From the NCBI RefSeq assembly GCF_024748615.1, contig NZ_CP087168.1:5146001-5210000 (forward strand): a stretch of DNA of 64,000 nt, written 5' to 3'. Shown piece by piece: positions 38,101 through 47,437 of this stretch. A program made the translations under genes and the position numbers. Positions within the stretch are counted from its first letter, which is position 1. Each line of letters starts with the position of its first letter. The notes below the pieces were generated by a model. That model saw only the letters and a list, made by a program, of their open reading frames with translations. It was not told the DNA's origin and searched no databases. This DNA comes from Pseudomonas sp. B21-048. Lineage in GTDB: Bacteria; Pseudomonadota; Gammaproteobacteria; Pseudomonadales; Pseudomonadaceae.

Positions 38101-38135
38101 CGTCCGCCGTTGGACAGGCGATTGATCTGGCTCAT
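35118..38135 (-). CDS. soxA: Sarcosine oxidase alpha subunit
   Basis: 1005 residues. N-terminal region with a 2Fe-2S-like fold (about 15-100), then an NAD-binding flavoprotein domain (VLIVGAGPAGLAAALAAARSG near 173) and a C-terminal GcvT-like folate domain (about 600-1000), the alpha subunit of heterotetrameric sarcosine oxidase. The complex oxidises sarcosine to glycine, giving H2O2 and either formaldehyde or 5,10-methylene-THF. Overlaps soxD by 4 bp. A large reading frame on the opposite strand is a composition shadow. Confidence 0.97.
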   Translation of the reverse strand: MSQINRLSNGGRIDRNKVLSFTFNGQVYKGFEGDTLAAALLANGVDIIGRSFKYSRPRGIFAAGAEEPNAVLQIGATEATQIPNVRATQQALYQGLVATSTNGWPSVNNDMMGILGKVGGKLMPPGFYYKTFMYPQSFWMTYEKYIRKAAGLGRSPTENDPDTYDYMNQHCDVLIVGAGPAGLAAALAAARSGARVILADEQEEFGGSLLDSRESLDGKPATEWVASVIAELKNTPDVLLLPRATVNGYHDHNFLTIHERLTDHLGDRAPIGQVRQRIHRVRAKRVVLATGTHERPLVYGNNDVPGNMLAGAVSTYVRRYGVAPGKKLVLSTNNDHAYRVALDWLDASLQVVAIADARSNPRGALVEEARAKGIRILTGSAVIEARGSKHVTAARVAAIDVKAHTVTSPGEWLDCDLVASSGGYSPVVHLASHLGGKPIWREDILGFVPGEAPQKRVCVGGINGIYGLGDSLADGFEGGARAASEAGFSGVEGTLPKALSRLEEPTLALFQVPHEKATARAPKQFVDLQNDVTAAAIELATREGFESVEHVKRYTALGFGTDQGKLGNVNGLAIAARSLNVTIPQMGTTMFRPNYTPVTFGAVAGRHCGHIFEPVRFTALHHWHVKNGAEFEDVGQWKRPWYFPKNGEDLHAAVKRECKAVRDSVGLLDASTLGKIDIQGPDTREFLNRIYTNTWTKLDVGKARYGLMCKEDGMVFDDGVTACLADNHFVMTTTTGGAARVLQWLEIYHQTEWPDLKVYFTSVTDHWATMTLSGPNSRKLLSEVTDVDLANEAFPFMTWKEALVGGVPARIFRISFTGELSYEVNVQADYAMGVLEKIVEAGKKYNLTPYGTETMHVLRAEKGFIIVGQDTDSSMTPDDLNMGWCVGRTKPFSWIGWRGMNREDCVRDQRKQLVGLKPIDPTKWLPEGAQLVFNTKQTIPMTMVGHVTSSYLHNSLGYSFAMGVVKGGLKRMGERVFAPLADGSVIEAEIVSSVFFDPKGDRQNV

Positions 38136-38461
38136 ACCTTCTCTCCCAGAGCCGTGGCGGCCGCTTTCGGGCTGTCGGTCTTGTCGGTGAACTGCGGCTT
38201 GGCGCCGATCTTGTAGGTTTCGAGAATCTCGTAGGTCACGGTGTCACGGGTGACGTTGAAGTACTGACGGCAACCGGCAACGTGATCCCACAGCTCGTGG
38301 TGCAGACCGCGAGGGTTATCGCGGAAGAACATGTAGTCGCCCCACTCCTCGTCGGTGCAGCTGTTCGGATCCAGTGGACGCGGGATGTGCGCCTGGCCGG
38401 ATGCGTGGAATTCCTCTTCGGAGCGCAACTCGCCGCAGTGAGGACAGAAGATATGCAACAT
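38132..38461 (-). CDS. soxD: Sarcosine oxidase delta subunit
   Basis: 109 residues; Cys6 and Cys9 (FCPHCGE) plus a later His/Cys pair (HVAGCRQYF) form the zinc site. Small structural subunit of sarcosine oxidase. Lies between soxB (14 bp) and soxA (4-bp overlap). Confidence 0.96.
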   Translation of the reverse strand: MLHIFCPHCGELRSEEEFHASGQAHIPRPLDPNSCTDEEWGDYMFFRDNPRGLHHELWDHVAGCRQYFNVTRDTVTYEILETYKIGAKPQFTDKTDSPKAAATALGEKV

Positions 38462-38475
38462 GGGGATTTCTCCTG

Positions 38476-39726
38476 TTAGTGGGCAACCGCAGCAGCGCCG
38501 TGTTCGTCGATCAACGCACCGTTGTGGAAACGGTCGATGGAGAAAGGTGCAGCCAATGGGTGCATTTCACCCTTGGCCAGGCTGGCGGCAAATACGTTGC
38601 CCGAGCCAGGTGTTGCCTTGAAGCCACCGGTGCCCCAACCGCAGTTGAAGAACATGTTCGGTACCGGTGTTTTCGAAATGATCGGGCACGCATCCGGCGT
38701 GGTGTCGACGATGCCGCCCCACTGACGGTTCATGCGCACGCGGGACAACACCGGGAACATCTCGACGATGGCCTGAACGGTGTGCTCGATCACCGGGTAC
38801 GAACCACGCTGGCCGTAGCCGTTGTAGCCGTCGATACCGGCGCCGATCACCAGGTCGCCCTTGTCGGACTGGCTGATGTAACCGTGTACGGCGTTGGACA
38901 TGATCACGCTGTCGATAATCGGCTTGATCGGCTCGGACACCAGCGCTTGCAGCGGGTGCGATTCGATCGGCAGACGGAAACCGGCGAGCTTGGCCATGTG
39001 CCCGGAGTTACCGGCAGTGACCACACCAACGCGCTTGGCGCCGATGAAGCCCTTGTTGGTTTCAACACCGATGCACACGCCGTTTTCCTTGCGGAAGCCA
39101 ATTACTTCGGTCTGCTGGATCAGGTCCACGCCCAAGGCGTCGGCGGCACGGGCAAAGCCCCACGCCACGGCATCGTGACGGGCCACGCCGCCGCGACGCT
39201 GGACGGTTGCGCCCATCACCGGGTAGCGAGTGTTCTTGGAGCAGTCGAGGTACGGAATCTCGTCAGCCACTTGTTTGGCATCGAGCAGTTCGCCGTCCAC
39301 GCCGTTGAGGCGGTTGGCGCTGACCCGACGCTCAGAATCACGAATGTCTTGAAGCGTGTGGCACAGGTTGTAAACGCCGCGCTGGGAGAACATCACGTTG
39401 TAGTTCAGGTCCTGAGACAGGCCTTCCCACAGTTTCATCGCGTGTTCGTACAGGTGCGCCGACTCGTCCCACAGGTAGTTGGAGCGAACGATGGTGGTGT
39501 TGCGCGCGGTGTTACCGCCGCCCAGCCAGCCTTTCTCGACCACGGCCACGTTGGTGATGCCGTGTTCCTTGGCCAGGTAGTAGGCGGTCGCCAGACCATG
39601 CCCGCCACCGCCGACGATGACCACGTCATAGACCTTTTTCGGGGTCGGCGTGCGCCACATCTTCTGCCAGTTTTCGTGATGGCTGAGGGAGTGTTTGAAG
39701 AGGCCGAAGCCCGAATAGCGTTGCAT
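38476..39726 (-). CDS. soxB: Sarcosine oxidase beta subunit
   Basis: 416 residues from ATG 39726, 9 nt from GGAG; the ATG at 39732 is only 3 nt from it and is less likely. Rossmann FAD motif [18 protein letters not shown] at 35-52, and [14 protein letters not shown] near the C-terminus. This subunit holds covalent FMN and non-covalent FAD and carries out sarcosine dehydrogenation. First of the soxBDAG genes, directly downstream of glyA. Confidence 0.97.
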   Translation of the reverse strand: MQRYSGFGLFKHSLSHHENWQKMWRTPTPKKVYDVVIVGGGGHGLATAYYLAKEHGITNVAVVEKGWLGGGNTARNTTIVRSNYLWDESAHLYEHAMKLWEGLSQDLNYNVMFSQRGVYNLCHTLQDIRDSERRVSANRLNGVDGELLDAKQVADEIPYLDCSKNTRYPVMGATVQRRGGVARHDAVAWGFARAADALGVDLIQQTEVIGFRKENGVCIGVETNKGFIGAKRVGVVTAGNSGHMAKLAGFRLPIESHPLQALVSEPIKPIIDSVIMSNAVHGYISQSDKGDLVIGAGIDGYNGYGQRGSYPVIEHTVQAIVEMFPVLSRVRMNRQWGGIVDTTPDACPIISKTPVPNMFFNCGWGTGGFKATPGSGNVFAASLAKGEMHPLAAPFSIDRFHNGALIDEHGAAAVAH

Positions 39727-39749
39727 AGTCATTTACTCCAAAACCGCGC

Positions 39750-41003
<1,254 letters not shown>

Positions 41004-41175
41004 CGCGTCTCTCCCAGCGGCATCTATGCGCCATTCGTCTCGGTAAGGCACTGGCGTTACGGCAGTGCCCTTTGGATGCGATGGTATGACCGGCTTCGAG
41101 TGGTCAAATGCCTATGGACGCCACGCAAAGGTGCGTTTACGACATGGGCTGAAATGACTGGGCTTGTAGATATCC

Positions 41176-41310
41176 TGTGGCGAGGGAGCTTGCTCCCGCT
41201 CGACTGCGAAGCAGTCGTAAAACCGACAAACTCAGTCCAACTGACAAACCGCTGATGCCGGCATTGGGGCTGCTGCGCAGCCCAGCGGGAGCAAGCTCCC
41301 TCGCCACAGG
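41176..41310. repeat. TGTGGCGAGGGAGC-type inverted repeat element
   Basis: Ends TGTGGCGAGGGAGCTTGC and its complement GCAAGCTCCCTCGCCACA. It lies between divergent-facing glyA start and the traX stop. Same family as 30149-30284. Confidence 0.9.
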
Positions 41311-41317
41311 TTAAATG

Positions 41318-42034
41318 TCAGCCGATGAGCTTGCGTAGCGCCAACAATATGAGGAAATGCACGGGATAGAGGGCATATGTCCAACGGCGCATAGGTGGTG
41401 GTTTTACGCCATGGGCGTGTCGCAACAAGAATAGCCCCAGCCATGGCGCAATCAGACAAGTGGCGATAGCTGCCACTGCCAGGCTATTACCCAATCGAAC
41501 GGCGTCATACAGCACTTGCCACTGATTGGCCGCCAGACAGAACAGCCCCGGCAGCAGGCTGAAATACCAGGGCCGCCTGATCACCAGCAACATCGCCAGC
41601 GGCAACAGCACGCCGAAGAATCCGAACATCAGTCGCTCCGGGAACAGCGCCGCCAGCACCAAGGCAGCCGTTGCCAGGCATTGCGACTGCGGCGTTCGGT
41701 GCTGCCAGCCACCGGCCACCAGCAAGCCCAGCGCCAACGTGGGCAAGACATTCAAGGTGTCGGGCGCAGGAACGTACATCCGGTAGGGGATTTCGCTCAG
41801 AACGCTAAACAGCGACAACCAACCAAGGTAGCGCCATTGGCCGTCGGTCGTCATTGCATGTGTACGCGACAGGTTCACAGCCATCACCAGACAGAACCAT
41901 GGGAACGCCAATCTACCCGGCACATACAGCAGATCGATGGAGTAACCGACATATCGCAGGTGATCGAGCACCATGCTCAGCAGTGCCAGCCACTTGAGCA
42001 GGTCCAGTGCACCGTCCCTCTGCGTCATGTGCAT
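41318..42034 (-). CDS. TraX-family membrane protein
   Basis: 238 residues from ATG 42034 (or ATG 42028). About eight hydrophobic helices and the TraX pattern (ALDLLKWLALLSMVLDHLRYV, RLAFPWFCLVMAVNLS, PVHFLILLAL). TraX acetylates F-pilin in conjugative plasmids, but chromosomal homologues like this one have unknown acceptors. No conjugation genes are nearby. The upstream in-frame extension to 42196 overlaps the promoter of ltaE and is rejected. Confidence 0.85.
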   Translation of the reverse strand: MHMTQRDGALDLLKWLALLSMVLDHLRYVGYSIDLLYVPGRLAFPWFCLVMAVNLSRTHAMTTDGQWRYLGWLSLFSVLSEIPYRMYVPAPDTLNVLPTLALGLLVAGGWQHRTPQSQCLATAALVLAALFPERLMFGFFGVLLPLAMLLVIRRPWYFSLLPGLFCLAANQWQVLYDAVRLGNSLAVAAIATCLIAPWLGLFLLRHAHGVKPPPMRRWTYALYPVHFLILLALRKLIG

Positions 42035-42161
42035 AATTGCCCAAGGCGTTTGTATATTTCTGACAGAGTCACCCCGTGTGCTCCCCGGACGATCTTCGGT
42101 AAAGTGTGCATCATCATTGACCAACGAAGCGCCACAAGCGCCTCGATCACGGAAGCAGGCC

Positions 42162-43202
42162 ATGACCGACAAGAGCCAACAATTCGCCAGCGACAACTAC
42201 TCCGGTATCTGCCCTGAAGCCTGGGCTGCCATGGAACAGGCCAACCACGGCCACCAGCGCGCTTATGGCGACGATGAGTGGACCGCCCGCGCGGCCGATC
42301 AATTTCGCAAACTGTTCGAAACCGACTGTGAAGTGTTCTTCGCCTTCAACGGCACCGCGGCCAACTCGCTGGCCCTGTCGTCGCTGTGCCAGAGTTACCA
42401 CAGCGTGATCTGCTCGGAAACCGCCCACGTCGAAACCGATGAATGCGGCGCGCCGGAGTTTTTCTCCAACGGCTCCAAACTGCTCATCGCCCGCACCGAA
42501 AATGGCAAGCTGACGCCGGAATCAATCCGTGAAATCGCCCTTAAGCGCCAGGATATCCACTACCCGAAACCGCGTGTCGTGACCCTGACCCAGGCCACCG
42601 AAGTCGGCAGCGTGTACACCCCGGCCGAAATCCGCGCCATCAGCGCCACCTGCAAAGAACTGGGCCTGAACCTGCACATGGACGGCGCGCGTTTCTCCAA
42701 TGCTTGCGCATTTCTTGGCTGCTCGCCAGCGGACCTGACCTGGAAGGCCGGGGTTGACGTGTTGTGTTTCGGCGGCACGAAAAACGGCATGGCGGTGGGC
42801 GAAGCGATTCTGTTTTTCAACCACAAACTGGCTGAAGACTTCGACTACCGCTGCAAACAGGCCGGGCAACTGGCCTCGAAAATGCGCTTCCTCTCCGCAC
42901 CTTGGGTCGGGATTCTGGAAAACGACGCCTGGCTCAAATACGCCCGCCACGCCAACCACTGCGCGCAGCTGCTGGCCGAACTGGTGAGCGACATTCCGGG
43001 CGTGGAACTGATGTTCCCGGTACAGGCCAATGGCGTGTTCTTGCAACTGTCGGAACCGGCCATTGCCGCACTGACCGCCAAGAGCTGGCGCTTCTACACC
43101 TTCATCGGCAACGGCGGCGCACGGTTCATGTGCTCGTGGGACACCGAAGAAGAACGCGTGCGGGAGTTGGCGCGGGACATCCGCGAAGTGATGGCAGGTT
43201 AA
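42162..43202 (+). CDS. ltaE: Low-specificity L-threonine aldolase
   Basis: 346 residues from ATG 42162, with GGAAG upstream. PLP-dependent fold I enzyme with FNGTAANSLALSS near residue 55 and the PLP lysine in CFGGTKNGMAVGEA near 207. It splits threonine/allo-threonine to glycine and acetaldehyde, so it produces glycine beside the sarcosine pathway. Matches PA5413 by context. Confidence 0.93.
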   Translation: MTDKSQQFASDNYSGICPEAWAAMEQANHGHQRAYGDDEWTARAADQFRKLFETDCEVFFAFNGTAANSLALSSLCQSYHSVICSETAHVETDECGAPEFFSNGSKLLIARTENGKLTPESIREIALKRQDIHYPKPRVVTLTQATEVGSVYTPAEIRAISATCKELGLNLHMDGARFSNACAFLGCSPADLTWKAGVDVLCFGGTKNGMAVGEAILFFNHKLAEDFDYRCKQAGQLASKMRFLSAPWVGILENDAWLKYARHANHCAQLLAELVSDIPGVELMFPVQANGVFLQLSEPAIAALTAKSWRFYTFIGNGGARFMCSWDTEEERVRELARDIREVMAG

Positions 43203-43211
43203 AACACGATC

Positions 43212-43246
43212 CTGCAGGAGGGCGCTTGGGCGGCGCCCTCCTGCAG
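43212..43246 (+). terminator. Hairpin after ltaE
   Basis: CTGCAGGAGGGCGC (43212-43225) pairs perfectly with GCGCCCTCCTGCAG (43233-43246), with a 7-nt loop. There is no T tract, so it may be a repeat hairpin or a transcript stabiliser rather than a classical terminator. Confidence 0.5.
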
Positions 43247-43313
43247 GAACTGCCGAACGCGGCCCGAGCTTTCGGCAGCTCCGAGAGGGCGTTCACCCGC
43301 CCATCAATATTGC

Positions 43314-44414
43314 TTAAAACTCAATCCGCACATCACCCTTCGGCACGCTGCAGCACGACAGGATGTAACCCTCGGCTTCGTCTTCCTCGGTAATCCCGCC
43401 GTTGTGTTCCATGTCGACTTCACCACCGAGCTTCATCACCTTGCAGGTCCCGCAAATCCCCATCCCGCAGGCTTTGGGGATCAGCAAGCCAAGCTTGGCT
43501 GCCGCCGCATGCACGGTTTCCCCCGGTGCCACGCGAATGCTCTTGCCCGAAGCAGTGAACTCCACCTGATGCAGATCCGCCACGTCGACTTCCGGGGCGT
43601 CGGCCGCTTGTTCAGCGTGTTCCACGGCGTCGGCGCGGGCCTCTGGCGGCGTCGCGCCGAAGGATTCTTCGTGGTAACGCGACATGTCGAAGCCAGCGGC
43701 TTCCAGCAAGCGTTTGACCGCGTTCATATACGGTGTCGGGCCGCAGCAGAACACTTCGCGCTCAAGGAAGTCCGGCGCCATCAATTCAAGCATTCTGTGG
43801 TTCAGGTAACCGCGATAACCGGCCCAGGGCTCACCCATGCCATGCTTCTCGCAAATCAGGTGCAGGCTGAAGTTCTCGATCCGCGAAGCCATGTGTTCCA
43901 GTTCGCGGTGGTAAATGATGTCTTTGGGCGAACGGGCGCTGTGGATAAACACCATGTCGACGTTGCCGTTGGTGTCGTAGAACCAGCGAGCCATCGACAT
44001 AACGGGCGTGATGCCGACGCCACCGCTGAGGTACAGCACTTTCGGCGCGGTGAAATCCATGGCGTTGAACAGTCCGACCGGCCCGTGCACCGCCAGCTCC
44101 TGGCCTTCATGCAGGGTGTCGTGCAGCCAGTTGGACACCTTGCCCCCCGGCACGCGCTTGATCGTCACCGAAAAGCTGTACGGCACCGATGGCGAGCTGG
44201 AAATGGTGTAGGAGCGCATGATCGGCACGCCGTCGATTTCCAGCTCCAGGGTGACGAATTGCCCGGGCTTGAAAAAGAACAGGATCGGCTGGTCGGCCAT
44301 GAAGCAGAAGGTACGCACATCCCAGGTTTCCTGGATGACTTTGACGCAACGGACAATGTGTCGACCATTGGCCCAGGTCTGGGTGGTTACCGGGTTCAGG
44401 AAGCTGTTGGACAT
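43314..44414 (-). CDS. gbcB: Glycine betaine demethylase reductase subunit GbcB
   Basis: 366 residues from ATG 44414. FAD-binding RSYTISSSP and NAD-binding GGVGITPVMSMA in a ferredoxin-reductase-like body, then a C-terminal plant-type [2Fe-2S] domain (CGMGICGTCKVMKLGG, then the fourth Cys in SCCSV). It passes electrons from NAD(P)H to the Rieske oxygenase GbcA. Divergent from gbcA across a 279-bp regulatory gap (matching PA5411/PA5410). Frame extends upstream to 44480 without family similarity. Confidence 0.95.
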   Translation of the reverse strand: MSNSFLNPVTTQTWANGRHIVRCVKVIQETWDVRTFCFMADQPILFFFKPGQFVTLELEIDGVPIMRSYTISSSPSVPYSFSVTIKRVPGGKVSNWLHDTLHEGQELAVHGPVGLFNAMDFTAPKVLYLSGGVGITPVMSMARWFYDTNGNVDMVFIHSARSPKDIIYHRELEHMASRIENFSLHLICEKHGMGEPWAGYRGYLNHRMLELMAPDFLEREVFCCGPTPYMNAVKRLLEAAGFDMSRYHEESFGATPPEARADAVEHAEQAADAPEVDVADLHQVEFTASGKSIRVAPGETVHAAAAKLGLLIPKACGMGICGTCKVMKLGGEVDMEHNGGITEEDEAEGYILSCCSVPKGDVRIEF

Positions 44415-44518
44415 GCTGATCTCCACGGCCGACTGTCGGCCTTCATGTTGGCGATTCTGCGTATAGCGCGAACCTTCCATTTACCTATCTGCGACATTCA
44501 CATACTTATCGCGACCAG

Positions 44519-44535
44519 CCCCCAATTACCGGGGG
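44519..44535. promoter_or_regulatory. Inverted repeat in the gbcB-gbcA intergenic region
   Basis: CCCCC (44519-44523) and GGGGG (44531-44535) separated by 7 bp, about midway between the two divergent starts. A possible site for the AraC-type activator of glycine betaine catabolism (GbdR, not in the window); its actual consensus was not checked. Confidence 0.35.
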
Positions 44536-44693
44536 TTGCGCGTCGGGAACAGATTGGGCTATGTCGCCCATGGATAAGGTTCCGGGCAGCGCCGGCCCCA
44601 CACTCGCCTCAACAGATAACTGCTGTTTTTTGTCTTGCGTCGCACAACCGTAGCCACTATTCGCCGGCCACACAGAATGGCCTTGAGGATTAA

Positions 44694-45992
44694 ATGATGG
44701 ACGTCACCACTACCCTGAGCTTGGGCGATCCGCTGGAACCCGCACGCAAGGCCACCGCCCAGATGCTGCAAGAGCGCGAGCGCACGTTCTCGCTGCCGCA
44801 GCCGTTTTACTCTGACGAGCGGCTGTTTGATATCGACATGCAGGAAATCTTTCAGAAAGAGTGGTTGATCGCCGGCATGACCTGCGAAATCCCGACCAAG
44901 GGCAACTACCTGACCCTGCAAGTCGGCAAGAACCCGATCATCGTGATTCGTGGCGCCGACGGCGTGGTGCATGCGTTCCACAACGTCTGCCGCCACCGCG
45001 GTTCACGGCTGTGCACCAGTGAAAAAGGCAAAGTCGCCAAACTGGTCTGCCACTACCACCAGTGGACGTATGAGCTGGACGGCCGCCTGCTGTTCGCCGG
45101 CACCGAAATGGGCGCCGACTTCGACATGAAGCAGTACGGCTTGAAGCCTGTGAACGTGAAAACCGCTGGCGGTTACATCTTCATCAGCCTGTCGGAAAAC
45201 CCGCCGGCCATTGATGACTTCCTGTCGACGCTGAACCATTACATGGAACCGTACGACATGGAGAACACCAAGGTGGCGATCCAGACCACCTTGTTCGAAA
45301 AAGCCAACTGGAAACTGGTGCTGGAAAACAACCGCGAGTGCTACCACTGCAACGCGTCGCACCCGGAACTGCTGAAAACCCTGCTGGAATGGGACGACGT
45401 CACCGACCCGCGTGCCGACCAGGCCTTCAAGGACCACGTCGCTGCTTCGGCCGCTGCCTGGGAAGCCGAGAAGATCCCTTACGCCCACGCCAGCTTCGGC
45501 CTGCGTAACCGCATCGTGCGCATGCCGCTGCTCAAGGGCACCGTGTCGATGACCCTGGACGGCAAACAAGGCTGCGCCAAACTCATGGGCCGCATCAAAA
45601 ACCCGGACCTGGGTTCGATGCGCATCCTGCACCTGCCGCACTCGTGGAACCATTGCATGGGCGACCACATCATCGTGTTCACCGTGTGGCCGATCAGCGC
45701 TCAGGAAACCATGGTCACCACCAAGTGGATCGTCCACAAGGACGCGGTCGAAGGCGTGGACTACGACGTGGAGCGCATGCGCCAGGTCTGGGATGCGACC
45801 AACGACCAGGACCGTCGCCTGGCCGAAGAAAACCAGCGCGGGATCAACTCCACCGCGTACCAACCAGGGCCTTACTCCAAGACCTATGAGTTCGGTGTGG
45901 TGAACTTCGTGGATTGGTACAGCGAGCGGTTGCTGAACAACCTTGGGGCCGAGCCTGCGCCGTACCTCAAAGGGGTGCCGGTACAAGGCTAG
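44694..45992 (+). CDS. gbcA: Glycine betaine demethylase Rieske oxygenase GbcA
   Basis: 432 residues. Rieske ligands C99, H101, C119, H122 (CRHRGSRLC and VCHYHQ); the C-terminal half holds the non-heme iron His-His-Asp site (ENNRECYHCNASHPE). With GbcB it hydroxylates an N-methyl group of glycine betaine, yielding dimethylglycine and formaldehyde. ATG ATG at 44694/44697; GAGG lies just upstream. Dimethylglycine is passed to DgcAB encoded 11 kb downstream. Confidence 0.96.
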   Translation: MMDVTTTLSLGDPLEPARKATAQMLQERERTFSLPQPFYSDERLFDIDMQEIFQKEWLIAGMTCEIPTKGNYLTLQVGKNPIIVIRGADGVVHAFHNVCRHRGSRLCTSEKGKVAKLVCHYHQWTYELDGRLLFAGTEMGADFDMKQYGLKPVNVKTAGGYIFISLSENPPAIDDFLSTLNHYMEPYDMENTKVAIQTTLFEKANWKLVLENNRECYHCNASHPELLKTLLEWDDVTDPRADQAFKDHVAASAAAWEAEKIPYAHASFGLRNRIVRMPLLKGTVSMTLDGKQGCAKLMGRIKNPDLGSMRILHLPHSWNHCMGDHIIVFTVWPISAQETMVTTKWIVHKDAVEGVDYDVERMRQVWDATNDQDRRLAEENQRGINSTAYQPGPYSKTYEFGVVNFVDWYSERLLNNLGAEPAPYLKGVPVQG

Positions 45993-46000
45993 AGAAGCAG

Positions 46001-46060
46001 CTTCGAGCTACAAGCTTCAAGCGAACGCAGGTTTACGCCTGTAGCTTGTAGCTTGTAGCT
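46001..46060. repeat. GCTACAAGCTTCAAGC-type inverted repeat
   Basis: Arms TTCGAGCTACAAGCTTCAAGC and GCTTGTAGCTTGTAGC between convergent gbcA and the metallophosphoesterase; may act as their shared terminator. Confidence 0.7.
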
Positions 46061-47300
46061 AGCTCCTCCACCGCACCGACCCATCCTCGCCAATAAACGT
46101 CTCTTCGATGTTCTCCCCCACCAGCCGCACCTTCACATAACCATTCAACACCCGATCCGGGTATGCCGCATCCCGCGCATTTTGCGTTTCCGACCACAGC
46201 ACCCGCGAATGTCCGTTCAGTTCGCTGGCATTGCCATAGGGAATCGCCCCGTGCCCAGCGCAACGCGCATGCAACCCGCCTTGAGCGGCGTAGCAGATGC
46301 CGTTGTGCAAATGCCCCCAATACCAGTAATCCGGCTCGCGCCCGAGGGCGTCGCACACCGGTTGATACAACGCCGTCTTGTTGTGCCCGGAAATGTCGAA
46401 GCCCTGGTGATGACTGAGCACCATGATTTTCTTGCGCTGGGGCAGGCTTTTCATCCAGTCGATCTGCGGTTGGTTCAGGGTGCCATCCATGTACAGATTC
46501 ATGGCGTCCGAGGCATACGCCGTGTCGAGGCCGATCACCAGCCAATCGTCGTTGTACAGCGCGAAGTAACTGGTGCCCTGCTGCGCCGGAAAACGCTTGG
46601 CCAGTTCCTTGAAATAGCCGTGGGCGCCGTTGTACATCTCATGGTTGGAATTAAGAGTGAACGAGCCCTGCGTGCCCATCGGCCAACCGGCCATGTCCAC
46701 GTCTTCCTGGGAATGAGTGCCGGCGTAATACACATCCCCCAGGTGAATGGTGAAATTGGCCCGGGCCAGTTGCATCTGATTCGCCACCGCCACCGCCGGG
46801 GCATGGCTGTCGAACGGTCCGGTGCCCCAGTCGCCGGCAATTGCCAGGGTCACGTCGCGCTCCATTTTCACCAGTGCCGGGTCCGTGGCGAACGGCGCGT
46901 GATGCCGCAGGTTTTCGATCCACTTCAGCAGGGCCTCGCTCCATAACAGGTCGAGCAGTTCCCATTTGCGGCAACCGAGCAGACTGCCGTCCTTCAGCAC
47001 CCGGGTTTGTAGCTCATCCACCGATTGCGGCAACGGGCTGGCATTGCCGATGCGCAGGATCGACAAGCCGTGGGACAATTCCCACGGCACGCCCGGCTGA
47101 TCGTCCGGCAACTCGCCGTGCTCGAGCACGTACTGCGCCTGATCGTGGCCGCGTTTTAGCAGCGCAATGATGGCTTCGAACTCCTGGGGTTCGAGTTCGC
47201 TGACGAGTTTCATCCAGGCCATTTCCACCCGCGTGAACAAACCATGCAGCCGCACTTTGACCTTGTCGTACTCGTGTTCCCAATGACTGACCAATGACAT
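46059..47300 (-). CDS. Calcineurin-like metallophosphoesterase
   Basis: 413 residues from ATG 47300, preceded by GGAGGAA; an ATG further upstream at 47330 has no better RBS. Metallophosphoesterase motifs in order: GDWGTG, LGDVYYAG, NHEM, SHHQGFD and WGHLHNG, after a 150-residue N-terminal helical domain. No signal peptide seen. Substrate unknown. It is directly downstream, on the same strand, of a cytochrome c remnant and the GMC/hydrolase fusion gene. Confidence 0.87.
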   Translation of the reverse strand: MSLVSHWEHEYDKVKVRLHGLFTRVEMAWMKLVSELEPQEFEAIIALLKRGHDQAQYVLEHGELPDDQPGVPWELSHGLSILRIGNASPLPQSVDELQTRVLKDGSLLGCRKWELLDLLWSEALLKWIENLRHHAPFATDPALVKMERDVTLAIAGDWGTGPFDSHAPAVAVANQMQLARANFTIHLGDVYYAGTHSQEDVDMAGWPMGTQGSFTLNSNHEMYNGAHGYFKELAKRFPAQQGTSYFALYNDDWLVIGLDTAYASDAMNLYMDGTLNQPQIDWMKSLPQRKKIMVLSHHQGFDISGHNKTALYQPVCDALGREPDYWYWGHLHNGICYAAQGGLHARCAGHGAIPYGNASELNGHSRVLWSETQNARDAAYPDRVLNGYVKVRLVGENIEETFIGEDGSVRWRS

Positions 47301-47326
47301 GTCGTCTTCCTCCATCCGCAGTGGAA

Positions 47327-47407
47327 TCACAGGGTTTTCATGAACTCGATGAGCGCCCGCTTATCGAGTTCCGACAACTGCGTGCCGTACAGCCATTCCC
47401 ATGGCGG
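47327..47407 (-). pseudogene. C-terminal remnant of a cytochrome c-like protein
   Basis: On the minus strand the frame reads PPWEWLYGTQLSELDKRALI then EFMKTL and a stop at 47327. The tail LSELDKRALIEFMKTL is typical of the final helix of small c-type cytochromes. Upstream, the frame runs straight into a half copy of the GATCGTTCCCACGC repeat and the stop of the GMC/hydrolase gene at 47438; no CxxCH heme motif remains. The gene body appears to have been lost, with the repeat at the junction. Confidence 0.5.
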
Positions 47408-47434
47408 CATTCCCACGCGGAGCGTGGGAACGAT
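47407..47434. repeat. Half element of the GATCGTTCCCACGC family
   Basis: GCATTCCCACGCGGAGCGTG then GGAACGATC; only one inverted unit is present, at the junction between the cytochrome remnant and the fusion gene. Confidence 0.85.
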
Positions 47435-47437
47435 CAC

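Noticed and set aside
35838..38216. A 792-codon plus-strand open frame opposite soxA
   Set aside because: Antisense composition shadow; soxA is unmistakable and no family pattern is seen in the opposite frame.
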